A DNA stretch of 64,000 bases, from contig NC_034010.1 of NCBI RefSeq assembly GCF_000346465.2, forward strand, positions 28,374,787 to 28,438,786. Direction: 5' to 3'. Numbering within the stretch: position 1 is the first letter of the stretch; every line of letters begins with the position of its first letter. The notes below the pieces were generated by a model. The model saw only the letters and a list, made by a program, of their open reading frames with translations, was not told the origin of the DNA and did no database searches. This DNA is from Prunus persica. Taxonomy: Eukaryota > Streptophyta > Magnoliopsida > Rosales > Rosaceae. Positions 23,443 through 33,084 of this stretch are shown in pieces. Position numbers and translations under genes: made by a program.

Positions 23443-23798
23443 ACACGAGTGACTTTCAATTTTGTCCAGTGACCTCACGTACATGCAGGGACACCTTTCC
23501 TCTTTCAAGGAGAGAAAAAGGAAACCCCACAAGGATGAAATTTCGCGTTGCATTGTTTTATACGTAATACATTTGGAGAATTAAGACTACAAATTCTTAT
23601 ACAATAACTTAAAAAATAGTGCCTTTTTATCTTCTCAATTATATAATTACATCTTCATGGTATATAATATGTTTGTCCCCGTACTAGTCAAAAAGTTACA
23701 GGTACGGACCAAAAAGAAGTACAAAATTTAACAATTTCTCACAACACATAAGCTGCTTTCTTTTTACATTGTAGACTAAAACTAAACTATTAAGTAAA
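23443..23798. other. Convergent spacer, ValRS and DREB1-like 3' ends
   Basis: 356 bp between the ValRS stop and the stop of the minus-strand DREB1-like gene. It is AT-rich and presumably holds both 3' UTRs. Nothing else is seen. Confidence 0.7.
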
Positions 23799-24488
23799 TT
23801 AAATCGAATAACTCCATAGTGGCACGTCAGCATAAAATTCCACGTCATCGTCATCCTCGGTGTAAAGAGGTGGAGACAACAGCATCCCTTCGGCCATATT
23901 TGCGAGGAGTCCTGGCATCCCAAAAACAGCCTCCTCATCCATATAAAACACTTGTTCCGATGCTGACTTGCTTTCTGACGCGGCCACCGCCGAAGCTCCA
24001 GAAACCTCAACCGACCCCTCCGCAGGTGGCCGAAACGCCTCAGCAGCCTCGGAAGCTGTGGTTTGAATATCCTTGGCGTTTGCTGAAGCCGGGACAGGCA
24101 GCCGCCACGCGGAGTCGGCAAAGTTCAAGCAAGCAGACCGACCTCTGAGCTTGATGGCCGCCACGTCATGAGCTCGCGCTGCCATTTCGGCTGTGGGGAA
24201 AGTCCCGAGCCAAATCCTGGTCTTCTTGTTGGGCTCCCGCACCTCGCAAACCCACTTCCCGGAGTTCCTTCTCCTGACACCGCGGTACACGGGGTGCCGA
24301 GTCTCCTTGAACTTCTTCCGACCGGCCCGCTTCTTGGGATAAGTGGACGCCAGCAGGAGCTCCTCGTCCGAAAAGTTCACGGATACAGGGCGAGCACTGC
24401 TGTTGTCGGAAGCGGACGAAGATTCCGGTACCTCGGAGGAGGCGCCACAAGTTTGTGGGTCGACGTAGTAAGGACAAAAACCATCCAT
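23799..24488 (-). CDS. DREB1: CBF/DREB1-type AP2/ERF transcription factor
   Basis: Intronless, 229 residues, from [10 protein letters not shown] to LWSYSI. The AP2 domain (about residues 67-124) contains [15 protein letters not shown] (the Val and Glu preferred by DREB proteins), RIWLGTF and [14 protein letters not shown]. It is bracketed by the CBF signatures: upstream [16 protein letters not shown] (51-66, consensus PKK/RPAGRxKFxETRHP) and downstream DSAWR (125-129). The acidic C-terminus ends in LWSY, as in CBF activators. These are nuclear factors that bind DRE/CRT (CCGAC) sites in cold and drought genes. The frame is open 270 bp further upstream, but MDGF was chosen because everything before it lies upstream of the conserved N-terminus and is low-complexity. 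The Pro-to-Arg change in the first signature is slightly unusual. It is a single copy here, not a tandem cluster. Confidence 0.93.
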   Translation of the reverse strand: MDGFCPYYVDPQTCGASSEVPESSSASDNSSARPVSVNFSDEELLLASTYPKKRAGRKKFKETRHPVYRGVRRRNSGKWVCEVREPNKKTRIWLGTFPTAEMAARAHDVAAIKLRGRSACLNFADSAWRLPVPASANAKDIQTTASEAAEAFRPPAEGSVEVSGASAVAASESKSASEQVFYMDEEAVFGMPGLLANMAEGMLLSPPLYTEDDDDVEFYADVPLWSYSI

Positions 24489-24675
24489 TTGTAGGTAGGA
24501 CACAGTTTTATCTAAGTAGTAGTAGACTAGTGTTAGTCGAGAGCTTTCTGAAAAGTCGCAGAGATGTTGAAATGGAAAATATGGAAAGGTGGATTTTGTA
24601 GTTAGAAACTTAGTACTGAAAAAGCAGTGTGATTGATTGTTGGTTTGGTTGTGTACTTTTTTTATGGTTGATTTG

Positions 24676-24716
24676 GTGTGTATATATATTTTTGGGGGGG
24701 TGGGGGGGGTGTTGGG
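24676..24716 (-). promoter_or_regulatory. TATA box and G-run at DREB1-like core promoter
   Basis: Read on the minus strand, a TATA-like aatatatatacac lies at about 24690-24678, some 190 bp upstream of the ATG. Immediately upstream of it, the plus strand carries G runs of 7, 8 and 4 (24694-24716), a potential G-quadruplex on the strand opposite the coding sequence. Position and motif fit a core promoter; a structural role is inference. Confidence 0.5.
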
Positions 24717-25439
24717 GTTATGTGCAGTATAGGTGACTTGGCATATCAAAAACGCGAACACGGAGTTGGGTGGTGATAAGGAGCCAGGCTGGGTTTAAAC
24801 TGAGAGGGACTACTGTATGTATCTGTATAACAAACAGCTGTGGTTTTGTCCCCCCCAACCAACTTGTGTTGCGGGATTCTTCTCTTTTGCTTGTTTTATT
24901 TGTGTGTGCCAAGTGTGTGGCTTTTCGGTTTTGAACTTTTGACTGATATATTATATTCAATATAAGTGAATCAATGAATCTTGGGCTCCCGCTGTGCTGT
25001 CAGTCAGAGTCAAAGGGTCGGTCTCACTCCTCTTTCTTTATCTTTCATCCGTTTCTATTCCTACCTGCAGGACTTGGGGGAGACAAATTATTCGCCGATT
25101 ATTTCTAATTATATTTCCTTCCTACACTATTTTTGTGGTTTAGAATTCAATCTTTTTTATTTTTTGGTTGCCAATAACATAAATAAGTTCGTTTTATTTT
25201 GATCATGTTGTATTTGAATTTGACGAGCCTTTGAATTTATTCTAGTTAATTGTAACTCCTCCTTTTTTTTAAATAAAATTATATTGTCTTTCTTATATAA
25301 TATATAAAGGGAAATAAATAATTAAATAGACCAAAATAAGAATCTGTCCCTAATTAAAGATCGGCGAGGGTGAAGTCCAATCCAAACAAGGAGAGAAGGC
25401 TGGTTCCCGGGAAGCTGCTAGCTAGTGGGGAAGGGGAAG

Positions 25440-25615
25440 GCGGTGGTGACGTGGCCAGAAGTACAAGCAACTTACCTTTTGATATGACGTCACACAGTTC
25501 CCAAAACACGGTTGACAGTTAATAGGTTAACTGAAGTTTGCTTTTCGTTGGATTTTATGATTACACAAAGAAATCCAGTGGATTTCCCGCGTAAACGCGT
25601 GGACCACGTGGGCTA
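25440..25615 (-). promoter_or_regulatory. Cluster of ACGT and CGCG elements upstream of DREB1-like gene
   Basis: Within 165 bp, about 0.96-1.12 kb upstream of the DREB1-like start, lie TGACGTGG (25447-25454), the palindrome TGACGTCA (25485-25492), CCGCGT (25587-25592), ACGCGT (25595-25600) and a palindromic G-box CCACGTGG (25604-25611). ACGT cores are bZIP/bHLH sites. CGCG boxes (vCGCGb), notably CCGCGT, are CAMTA sites known to drive cold induction of Arabidopsis CBF genes. Assignment to this gene is inferred from proximity, since no other gene lies nearer. Confidence 0.45.
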
Positions 25616-26264
25616 TTATTAAATGAACATCTGGGCCGCCCCCAGATTTTCTTAAACTAAAATGTGGATGAAGAATAAGCTTATCCTTGGGCCCCCTCTC
25701 CTCCTTTGTCTTGTTCTGGTTGGTTTCAAATTCAATGACTCAGTCTGGCTCCGGAAGCAGGAAGCAGGAGAGAGGAAAGTGAAGGTGTCAATGTCTTGGG
25801 GTCTCTGGAAAGTGCCACGAGCCCAATTATTTAGGCTTCTCCCTTCAAATTGGACTTGGTAAACTATTATTATTATTACAGTAATAATAATAATAATATA
25901 TAATTGTTCCTTCGTCTATAAGAAATGGCTTCTTGGGACAACGAACAGTATGGCTTCTTGTTCTTGTTGTTTGATAAGGACATGAAACATGATTGGGCCT
26001 TTCAAGTTTCTAGATACATATGGATAAAGAGGACCTACGTACCTACGTAGTCAAAGGGTTGGCTGGACTTGCACTTGGACTTGGAATTGGAAGTTTCATG
26101 CATGCTTGGTGGTTTTGTAGATTACTAGAAACTTGACCAAGGAATTAGCATCGGGTTTGGATAAAATTAGTTACCTACTGAGTTCTACGCTTTAGCTAAG
26201 TTGAAATGCACTGTTGACCATTTTACCCCTAGTTACCTAATATGAGATATTTTATTAACTAGTC
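25616..26264. other. AT-rich non-coding DNA
   Basis: No gene. A short hairpin, atctggg...cccagat, occurs near 25629-25648, and a run of ATT/TAA triplets near 25865-25900. Open frames here are short and composition-driven. Confidence 0.5.
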
Positions 26265-26400
26265 TTTAGTTTAGTGACATTTTCTTCAATTTTAGTTAGA
26301 AGATGTCACAGGTTCGACTCACATTGATCACGATGATGATATATATACATGTGTGATGAGTTTGATATTAAATTTTTGCCTCGTCCTATTGTGGTGGTGT
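26265..26400 (+). mobile_element. Degenerate tRNA-derived SINE fragment
   Basis: tagtttagtga fits a Pol III A box (TRGYNNARNNG), and ggttcgactc about 40 bp later resembles a B box, followed by divergent AT-rich sequence. No A-tail or target duplication is clear, so this is a weak call. Confidence 0.3.
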
Positions 26401-26414
26401 AGCTTTGTTTTGTG

Positions 26415-27271
26415 GCGGTCTTGTATATTGAAAGAACTAGCCCAACTCCTAGCGTTGTTTCATCTCTTTTGGGGGAGGAGGTCTTGTACCCTCCACCTTC
26501 CCTACCATCACTGGTTTGCTTCTCTCTCTCGAGGTTTCTCTCGATGTATATGGGTACCCCCATTTTGCTGAGTCCGAATCACTCTCCTTGTAAGGAGATG
26601 GTGATGTGCTCGAACTTTAAAATGCTCGTTTCTAGGCTTTATGCCTTCTTTTTGGTTTACTTCTCCATATCTCCCTCATTCTAATCCTCTTTCCGTTGTT
26701 CTTTGGCTGCCCTCCGATCAGTTCTTGCTTTCCTCCTCTAGGTGTACAGGTGTTTACGGCTCTGGTGGAGATGGACATTCTTGGGCTGACCATTACTCAG
26801 ACCCCCTCTCTCCCCGCTCGATCTGGTTTCATCTATTGGTTACTACAGCGATCTCGCAAAGCAAGAAATCTCATACATTGTGGAATTTGTGTAGAGCTAC
26901 GGCATCTCTACTGCTCGGGTGCTTGCACCACCTCTTTCCAGTCTCATGGTACTGTTTCCCTTGCCTTGGGGCTGCTATGATAGTGGTTGGCTTATGGTGG
27001 CTAATTTGTGATGGATTAGTGTTTCATTTGAGTTTGATGTTGTTTTGCTTACTGGGTTCTTTTGCTCCTTTTAATCTAACTTGCTTTGTCTTTTTTAAGT
27101 TTCTTTATCTGATGATATCATTATCTGGGACAGTATCTGATATTGCAGATTAGTTAGTTTCTCTAACTTCCTCACTGGGTTGTTCTATTTGTTGTTACTA
27201 TGCCCTCCCCGTTTTGAGTGAGGCTTCATCTTCCGACAAAAAAAAAGAAAAAAAGAAAAAAAAAAAAAGAA
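26415..27271 (+). mobile_element. Poly(A) retroposon insertion, LINE-like
   Basis: About 860 bp ends in a long A-rich tail (27237-27271, A runs broken by G). It is bracketed by a 14-bp direct repeat with one mismatch: agctttgttttgtg (26401-26414) and agctttgttatgtg (27272-27285). Tail plus target-site duplication of this length is the hallmark of L1-type target-primed reverse transcription. The body is less AT-rich than its surroundings and has no reverse-transcriptase frame, so it is a 5'-truncated LINE 3' end or a retroposed transcript. I could not recognise the source. Confidence 0.5.
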
Positions 27272-27447
27272 AGCTTTGTTATGTGTATATTGTAGTTGTA
27301 AAAGTAGTTTGCAAATATCCCACGGTTTGTCAAGCAAAACATGACATAGTAAATAAATTAAGAAATTACAAGTTTATAACACAAAGTCCCCATTCTCATC
27401 ACTTTATCACATGCCATGTTAAATTGCAGGAGGGCAAGGATTAAAGA

Positions 27448-27792
27448 TGTCACATTCCGGGATCGGTTTCGCCGTACGTAGCACGATATTGTCCGCTTTG
27501 GGCCCTTCCTCTCTGGCCCTCACGGTTTTGTTTCTGGGAGCTCACGAGCAACTTCCCAGTGGGTCACCCATCATAGGATTGCTCTAGCCCCCAACTCGCT
27601 TAACTTCGGAGTTCCCATGACTCCGAAGCCAGTGAGCTCCCAAAAGGCCTCGTGCTAGATGGATGCGGGTGTGCACATATAAGGCACATTACCCTCTCTC
27701 CATTGGTTGATGTGGAATCTTACAATCCACCCCCCTTAAGGGCCCGACGTCCTCGTCAGCACACTCGCACCACACGGCAAAGTGGCTCTGAT
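27448..27792 (-). mobile_element. Cassandra-type TRIM remnant: one LTR with 5S rRNA-like sequence
   Basis: On the minus strand a 277-bp LTR runs from TGTAAGATTCC (27724) to GGAATGTGACA (27448), with TG...CA ends. Inside it, aactccgaagttaagcg and gatgggtgacc...ctgggaagt match the internal promoter half of plant 5S rRNA, which defines Cassandra. Just upstream of the LTR is a polypurine tract, aaggggggtggat. A further 45 bp upstream is atcagagcc (27792-27784), resembling the initiator-Met-tRNA primer-binding site TGGTATCAGAGC. The orientation makes this the 3' LTR plus a 68-bp internal domain; the 5' LTR is missing. It is non-coding and relies on other elements to move. Confidence 0.88.
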
Positions 27793-30398
27793 AAAAAAAC
27801 GTATATATACCTGTCTGTACATTTGTTAGTTTTGCGGTCAAGCTTCTTCAAACCTACGTACAAAGCTTGTACAGGGATGACGAACTACATATCCCCAAGA
27901 TGTAATTAAGTGGTGGTGGGATCAGGATCAGCCAAGCATCCATTGGAAGGCCAACAACACCACTAGAGCTAGCTAGTGCTCTCTTCCTCCGAGAGCCAGC
28001 CGACATGGGAGACTCCATATCGAATCAACATCCATTTGTGTGCTCCTCCTCCTTCTTTACTCAAATTAGAAATCTAAGGGGTGATGATTTTGTCTCTATA
28101 AAGTTATAGGTCAAATGGTCAATGTAGCCATCTTGTATTATATTAGTTCGTCGCATGTTCAAAAAGGTTATCATGCACTCTTTACAATGAAATTTATCCC
28201 TTGTATATATTTTAACAATGAGAGAGCACAACAAATCTTTTTTTAAAGTGCCAATAATAGTTTCATATATGTAGTATTATTATTCTTTTAATACTGGTAC
28301 ATTTTGTTTTTACCTTACCCTTATATATATATATATATATATATATCTTATTATAGAAAAGGTAAAGCTAATCCCGCAAGCTTTCTGTTGTTTGGTTTTT
28401 GATATAATTTTTGTAGCCGCTTTAGGAACAGTCGTCCTCCTGATGCATTGAATCAATCCATTTCCATTATACGATCCGACAGCATTCGCAACTTTTTAAA
28501 GCAGATCTAGTCGCTCGCACCACCACTTTTTCATACCTCTATTTGTACTAATAATTTCAACCTATCCTGAGTGTGTCTTGAGGACCGCCACTTTTTCATA
28601 CCCTAATTTTTAACAAGTTGATCTACATTCTCGCTGTTTCGAGAAATAGGGAAAGCCAATCCCTTTTCACTGTTGTTTTGAACGCAAAGCTGAAATGCTA
28701 GCATAACTAAGGCTGCAAATAATTTAATCATGCGTCTTAACTGCTTGCCGATTCTCATTATTCGATTAAGATATGTCATATTTAGCATCAAATTAAGGAA
28801 TTTAAAAACTCTCTCTCTCTCTCTCTCAAATACCAAGGCAAGTTCGGCAAGAGGGTTAAAACCGTGCGCTCAACCCTAGATGCTGCTTTGGTTTAAATAG
28901 CAACCAGAAGGGACTCAGAGTCAGATCGAGTCAGATGGAGAGGAAGAGTTTCATTATTAAAGAGCAAATGCAAGCATCATTGTGGATGCATTTAAACCAA
29001 CGGGCAACGGCAATAAGTTTTCTGTAAGTAGAAATTGATCGCATCTTTTCTTTTTGTCAGAGAGAGAGTTAAAAGAGATCATCACACAGAGAGAGAGATT
29101 CCAGGAGAAATACTTTTGCCATTTTTTGTCACACGCATTCTTATCTTTTTTTGATAAATTACGCTATCGACAGCAGGGGCTAGAGCTACATTTCGAGGTA
29201 ATTTGTGCTTGAATTTTATGTCAAAATAGCTCTCGCTACCTGCGGGCATGTGACGCTTATTGACATGCATTTATACATATTTATTGTAATTATTACTTTT
29301 AGTACTCCTGTTTTAATTTTCTTAATTTTGCTCACATTCTTTACTCCCTTTATCAACTTTGGTTAAATATTGAATTTCCTCAATTTGAATATCTTAGGGT
29401 CAATATGTAATATTTTCTTGTCCAATTTCTCTAACTCAATTGGAATATCACCAATTTCTCTCTAAGTAAACCTAAAAATCTTGGGTTGCATATCTCTAAG
29501 TTTTCCCCAAAGCTGTATTCTAACACTTAATCTAGCTCTTCCAATATTGCATACAAAGTAATATGTTATCCGCGCACCTGACCACCAAATTATAAAAATT
29601 GAAGAAAATTGAACATTTGTCTAAAATTGATCAAGAAAGTAAATCATAAGGGTAAAATTAACCAAATAATACCTAAAGTGACAATTACGGTAAACTAAAA
29701 AGACTATTTGTGACTTTTAGTCTCTTAAAATTAACTGTGACAAAGAAGATGAATATATACATTTATATAATTATTAGTTTTAAAAAATAATGTAAAAAGT
29801 TCATTTGCTTGTTTCACTACCGGCCAAGAAGAGTATAAATCAATAATAATAATAATAATAGGATGTGTTTATGAAAGAAAAATTATACCTTATAAACTAT
29901 TTGCAAAAGTTATTATTGAAATCCCAATCTCAAATGCTCTAATCCCCATTGATGAAAACAAAAATTCCAAAATTGCATGTTTTGTCTTAATTTGTTGGCA
30001 TTGAAACTTCATTTATGCACCCAACCTAGGAGTAGTGTCGACTGGAACCCTAGAGATGATCTATATGTGGAGAAGATATAAACCAGCTGAAACTAAAGTC
30101 CAATACATTCGTTAAGCTCATCTATGTTGAATTTTGAGACTGATTCCATCGATTGGCTTGCTTATATTCCAAACTAAGACCGATATTTCCCCCATTCTTG
30201 AGTATAGAATTGATACAACATATATACCAGATATGATGTTTGATTCCAAGAGAAAGAATCTTTGTACAAATCTTTCCAGTTTTGGATGGATATGCGAGAC
30301 AAGGACAAGGCCGCACTGATTGTTAGTTGACAGGGGCCGCCCCGCCACATAGAGCGTTGCCTTACACATGTAATTGCTTCTTCTTCGACCTAAGCCAC

Positions 30399-30467
<69 letters not shown>

Positions 30468-31285
30468 CACACACGAACGTACGGAAGGCGAGGAGTATAC
30501 TAGCTATATACCTACACATGGGATTAATCAATTGCCATTGCCTGCTTCTCATATCTCCTTTCTCCTTCATATTTACTAATTCTCATCTGAAAACCAAACC
30601 CAATTATTATATTCGCCCCACTGCCTAGATATATCTATAGCTAGCTGTGAGCCTCTGGTGTGTCTGTAGCCTATAACTTAACTGATTCTATGGAACTCAG
30701 ACTGCAACATATAATAACTAACATGAATTCTGGTTCTGCAGACTTTCAGTCAGTCAGTGAATTCAGTTCTTTCAAAGGTTTCGATCAACAAGTCCAATCA
30801 TGACCAAGAATTATAGTTAAATTTGTTTTGGTTCGGGTGATAAAGTATATATGATCAGCACAGCATGCCCTAAAAGTTGAGTTGAGGTACTAATCACAAA
30901 GAGAAACAAGGAAATAAGAAAATTGAGGAGCAGATTTTGGAAGATTTTATACCATCCATCCATCAACATGTAGACTAGTTACAGCAAGCAGCAAATTTTC
31001 TTCCTTCTTATAGGGCAAATTAAGGATAGTAACAAAATCGACCAGTTAACCATTAATTCCAAGAGCTAGTACAACACAAATCAGCTGCAGTAGAGATGAA
31101 GCTAGCATCTAAATGCATATATCGTTGTACAAAAATTATTCCACAAAAATACACACACACAGAAGAGAATCATACCCTTAATTTTCGTCCGAATTAAGCT
31201 CAAACCACTGATGATATCCACCAACAAATTTGCTTATTGATTCCTGAATAATAATCCAAAAAGCATTCAAAGAAAACTAAATCAA
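27793..31285. other. Non-coding AT-rich DNA with microsatellites
   Basis: No gene can be supported. It contains (AT)n at 28322-28347, a short (CT)n near 28810, a 20-bp repeat (ccactttttcatacc, from about 28526 and 28591), ATA triplets near 29843, and a compound (CT)24(AT)8 repeat at 30402-30467. The final 300 bp should include the 3' UTR of the minus-strand ERF gene. Confidence 0.55.
30402..30467. repeat. Compound (CT)n(AT)n microsatellite
   Basis: CT units fill 30402-30450 and AT units 30451-30467. The long Ser-Leu frame through it is an artefact of the repeat. Confidence 0.9.
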
Positions 31286-31981
31286 TTAATAGCTCCAGAG
31301 ATTTTCTCCTCCATCGGAATTCCCAGGCGAGTCCTCGGAAGAGATTCTCGGGGGGCTCACCAGCATTCCCTCCGCCATGTCCACCAGCAAATTCGGCATA
31401 TTTAAAAGCGCTTCCTCATCCATAAACTCCTCCTCCTCCTCATCCTGCCCAACCCTACCCTCCTCAGTTTTTACCCCACCCGGCTCCGATCTCCCTCCGC
31501 TCTCGCCAGCAGATATCATCTCCGCCCTCGACTGAGCTGCCCTAGCCGCCGCAGCGCGTATGTCACTCGCAGCAGAGGAAGCCGGTATCGGATACGTAAG
31601 AATCAAGTTGGGGAAGTTCAGCGCCGTATCAGGTCCTTTCAGAGCGATCGCCGCCACGTCGTAAGCAGCAGCCGCCATCTCCGGCTTGGCGTACGTCCCA
31701 AGCCATATGCGCGTCGTCTTACGCGGCTCCCGAATCTCGGACACCCATTTCCCGCTCCGGGACCGGATTCCCCTGTACACGGGGTGGCCCCTGGGCGATG
31801 ACGATGTGGAGGCGCCCGTGGGCCCGGGTCTGGGGGAAGATGAGCAGTCTCGATCGTGTGCTGCTGGAGGAGTAGGATCAGGAGGAGCAGGAGGAGGAAG
31901 TAGTATAAAGGCAGGGTTGGAAGAATTGGAGGTTGGAGTTGGTTGGTCACTTTTGGGCACGTTACGATACGGATCGGCCAT
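31286..31981 (-). CDS. ERF025: ERF025-like DREB-subfamily AP2/ERF transcription factor
   Basis: Intronless, 231 residues. The N-terminus is Pro/Ser-rich and disordered ([16 protein letters not shown]). A single AP2 domain (about residues 66-125) contains [27 protein letters not shown] and [16 protein letters not shown]. Val80 and Glu82/Glu85 are in the DREB pattern, but the CBF brackets (PKKxAGR and DSAWR) are missing. [20 protein letters not shown] follows the domain, then an acidic segment ([17 protein letters not shown]) and a terminal LWSY. This is the ERF022-ERF027 group (DREB A-4/group III). Lying beside the DREB1-like gene on the same strand, and next to the TraB gene, it corresponds by position to Arabidopsis AT5G52020 (recalled). 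Start MADPYR is the first Met of the frame. It is presumably a nuclear regulator of stress or developmental genes. Confidence 0.9.
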   Translation of the reverse strand: MADPYRNVPKSDQPTPTSNSSNPAFILLPPPAPPDPTPPAAHDRDCSSSPRPGPTGASTSSSPRGHPVYRGIRSRSGKWVSEIREPRKTTRIWLGTYAKPEMAAAAYDVAAIALKGPDTALNFPNLILTYPIPASSAASDIRAAAARAAQSRAEMISAGESGGRSEPGGVKTEEGRVGQDEEEEEFMDEEALLNMPNLLVDMAEGMLVSPPRISSEDSPGNSDGGENLWSY

Positions 31982-33084
31982 AAATAATATATCAACTACA
32001 CATACAAGTTGTGCATGTATGATGTATATATATATTTATGAATTCATGACCATGGTCCCGTCATGAGAATGCATATATAAACGGGGTTTTTGTTTTTGTA
32101 AAAAGCGTGGGGCAATCGCGGAGATGACCTAATTGCTTTTTTTGTTTTATTTTTTCTGACTTTTTCTATGTATGGGTAATGGTATGGTGGTGTGACAAAA
32201 GAGTGTAAATAATTAGTACTTTTTATTAACGAGTGAGATGGTGGTGATGTGAGATGAGGTGAGGTGAGGTGAGGCCACAGAGCGCACACGTATTAATTTA
32301 GAGTAAAGTTAGCTAGTGATTAGCTGGTGGTACCGATCTGGTCCGGTCAGTCAGACTCACGTATCAAATTTGTTCTTCATCTCCCTCTTTCTTTTCATAA
32401 TTAATTCATTGATTTGCTTTTGTGTTGTGTTTGTGGGCTTGTTGGGGTGATATTTATAATTTAATTGCATCATGCTCAGCACTCGCTCAGCAGTCAGCAC
32501 AACACCACCCTCTCCATCCATCTCCGTGTTTGGTGTTGACTGTGCGGATCTCTTTCTTTATTTTTCTTCTTTTTCCCCGATGGAGATTCGGATCCTTTTT
32601 CTTTTTCAGATTGGTAATATCGTTATTATTATAATACGATCACATATGCTTTTCAATAAAATAATAGTAATTTCAACAATTTTAGGGATTTTTAAGATTT
32701 CCTTTTAACACGGGTTGAATTTAGGTCATGCGCAATCCAAACCTGAGTTTTTGTGAACCAAAAACTGGAAAACAAAGTGTTGTCATGTTTCATTTTTATA
32801 AATTTTTTTTTTTTTTTAAAAAAAGGGTACTTTTTCTACCCTAGCAAGCCAAGTCATTATCCACAGTACTTTACCTTGAATAGAAAGAAAGAAAAAAGAC
32901 CTATTAAGACCCACATCCCTTTTTTTATGGGCACAAAAGACCCACATTTACTCTATACATAATAAATAAAATAAATAAATAAAGCATATTTTCTCTGTTT
33001 CTCAGTGTGACCGTTAAATCTTAGTTTCCTTATCTAAAACTGTAGAACTCTGAGCAAACAGCGCACAGTTGTCTCAGATCATCC
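31982..33084. promoter_or_regulatory. Divergent spacer between ERF025-like and TraB genes
   Basis: 1.1 kb between two start codons on opposite strands. A TATA-like tatatatatatt (about 32022-32034) lies 40-50 bp upstream of the ERF start. A run of gaggt units occurs at about 32256-32275. Towards the TraB gene the DNA is AT-rich with T and A runs (32799-32823). No gene is seen. Confidence 0.5.

Noticed and set aside
23819..24494. Plus-strand frames of about 108 codons opposite the DREB1-like gene
   Set aside because: They are antisense shadows of a GC-richer coding region; the minus strand carries the AP2 domain.
26641..27153. 170-codon plus-strand frame
   Set aside because: It lies inside the poly(A) retroposon, shows no domain and is matched by overlapping frames of similar length.
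27539..27650. 5S rRNA gene
   Set aside because: Only the internal-promoter half matches and it lies within TG...CA LTR ends with an adjacent polypurine tract, so it is part of Cassandra.
30118..30570. 150-codon frame rich in Arg-Glu on the minus strand
   Set aside because: It is produced by the CT/GA microsatellite and has no other support.
23799..31981. Tandem CBF cluster
   Set aside because: Only one CBF-type gene is present. The second AP2 gene lacks the CBF signatures and belongs to a different DREB group.
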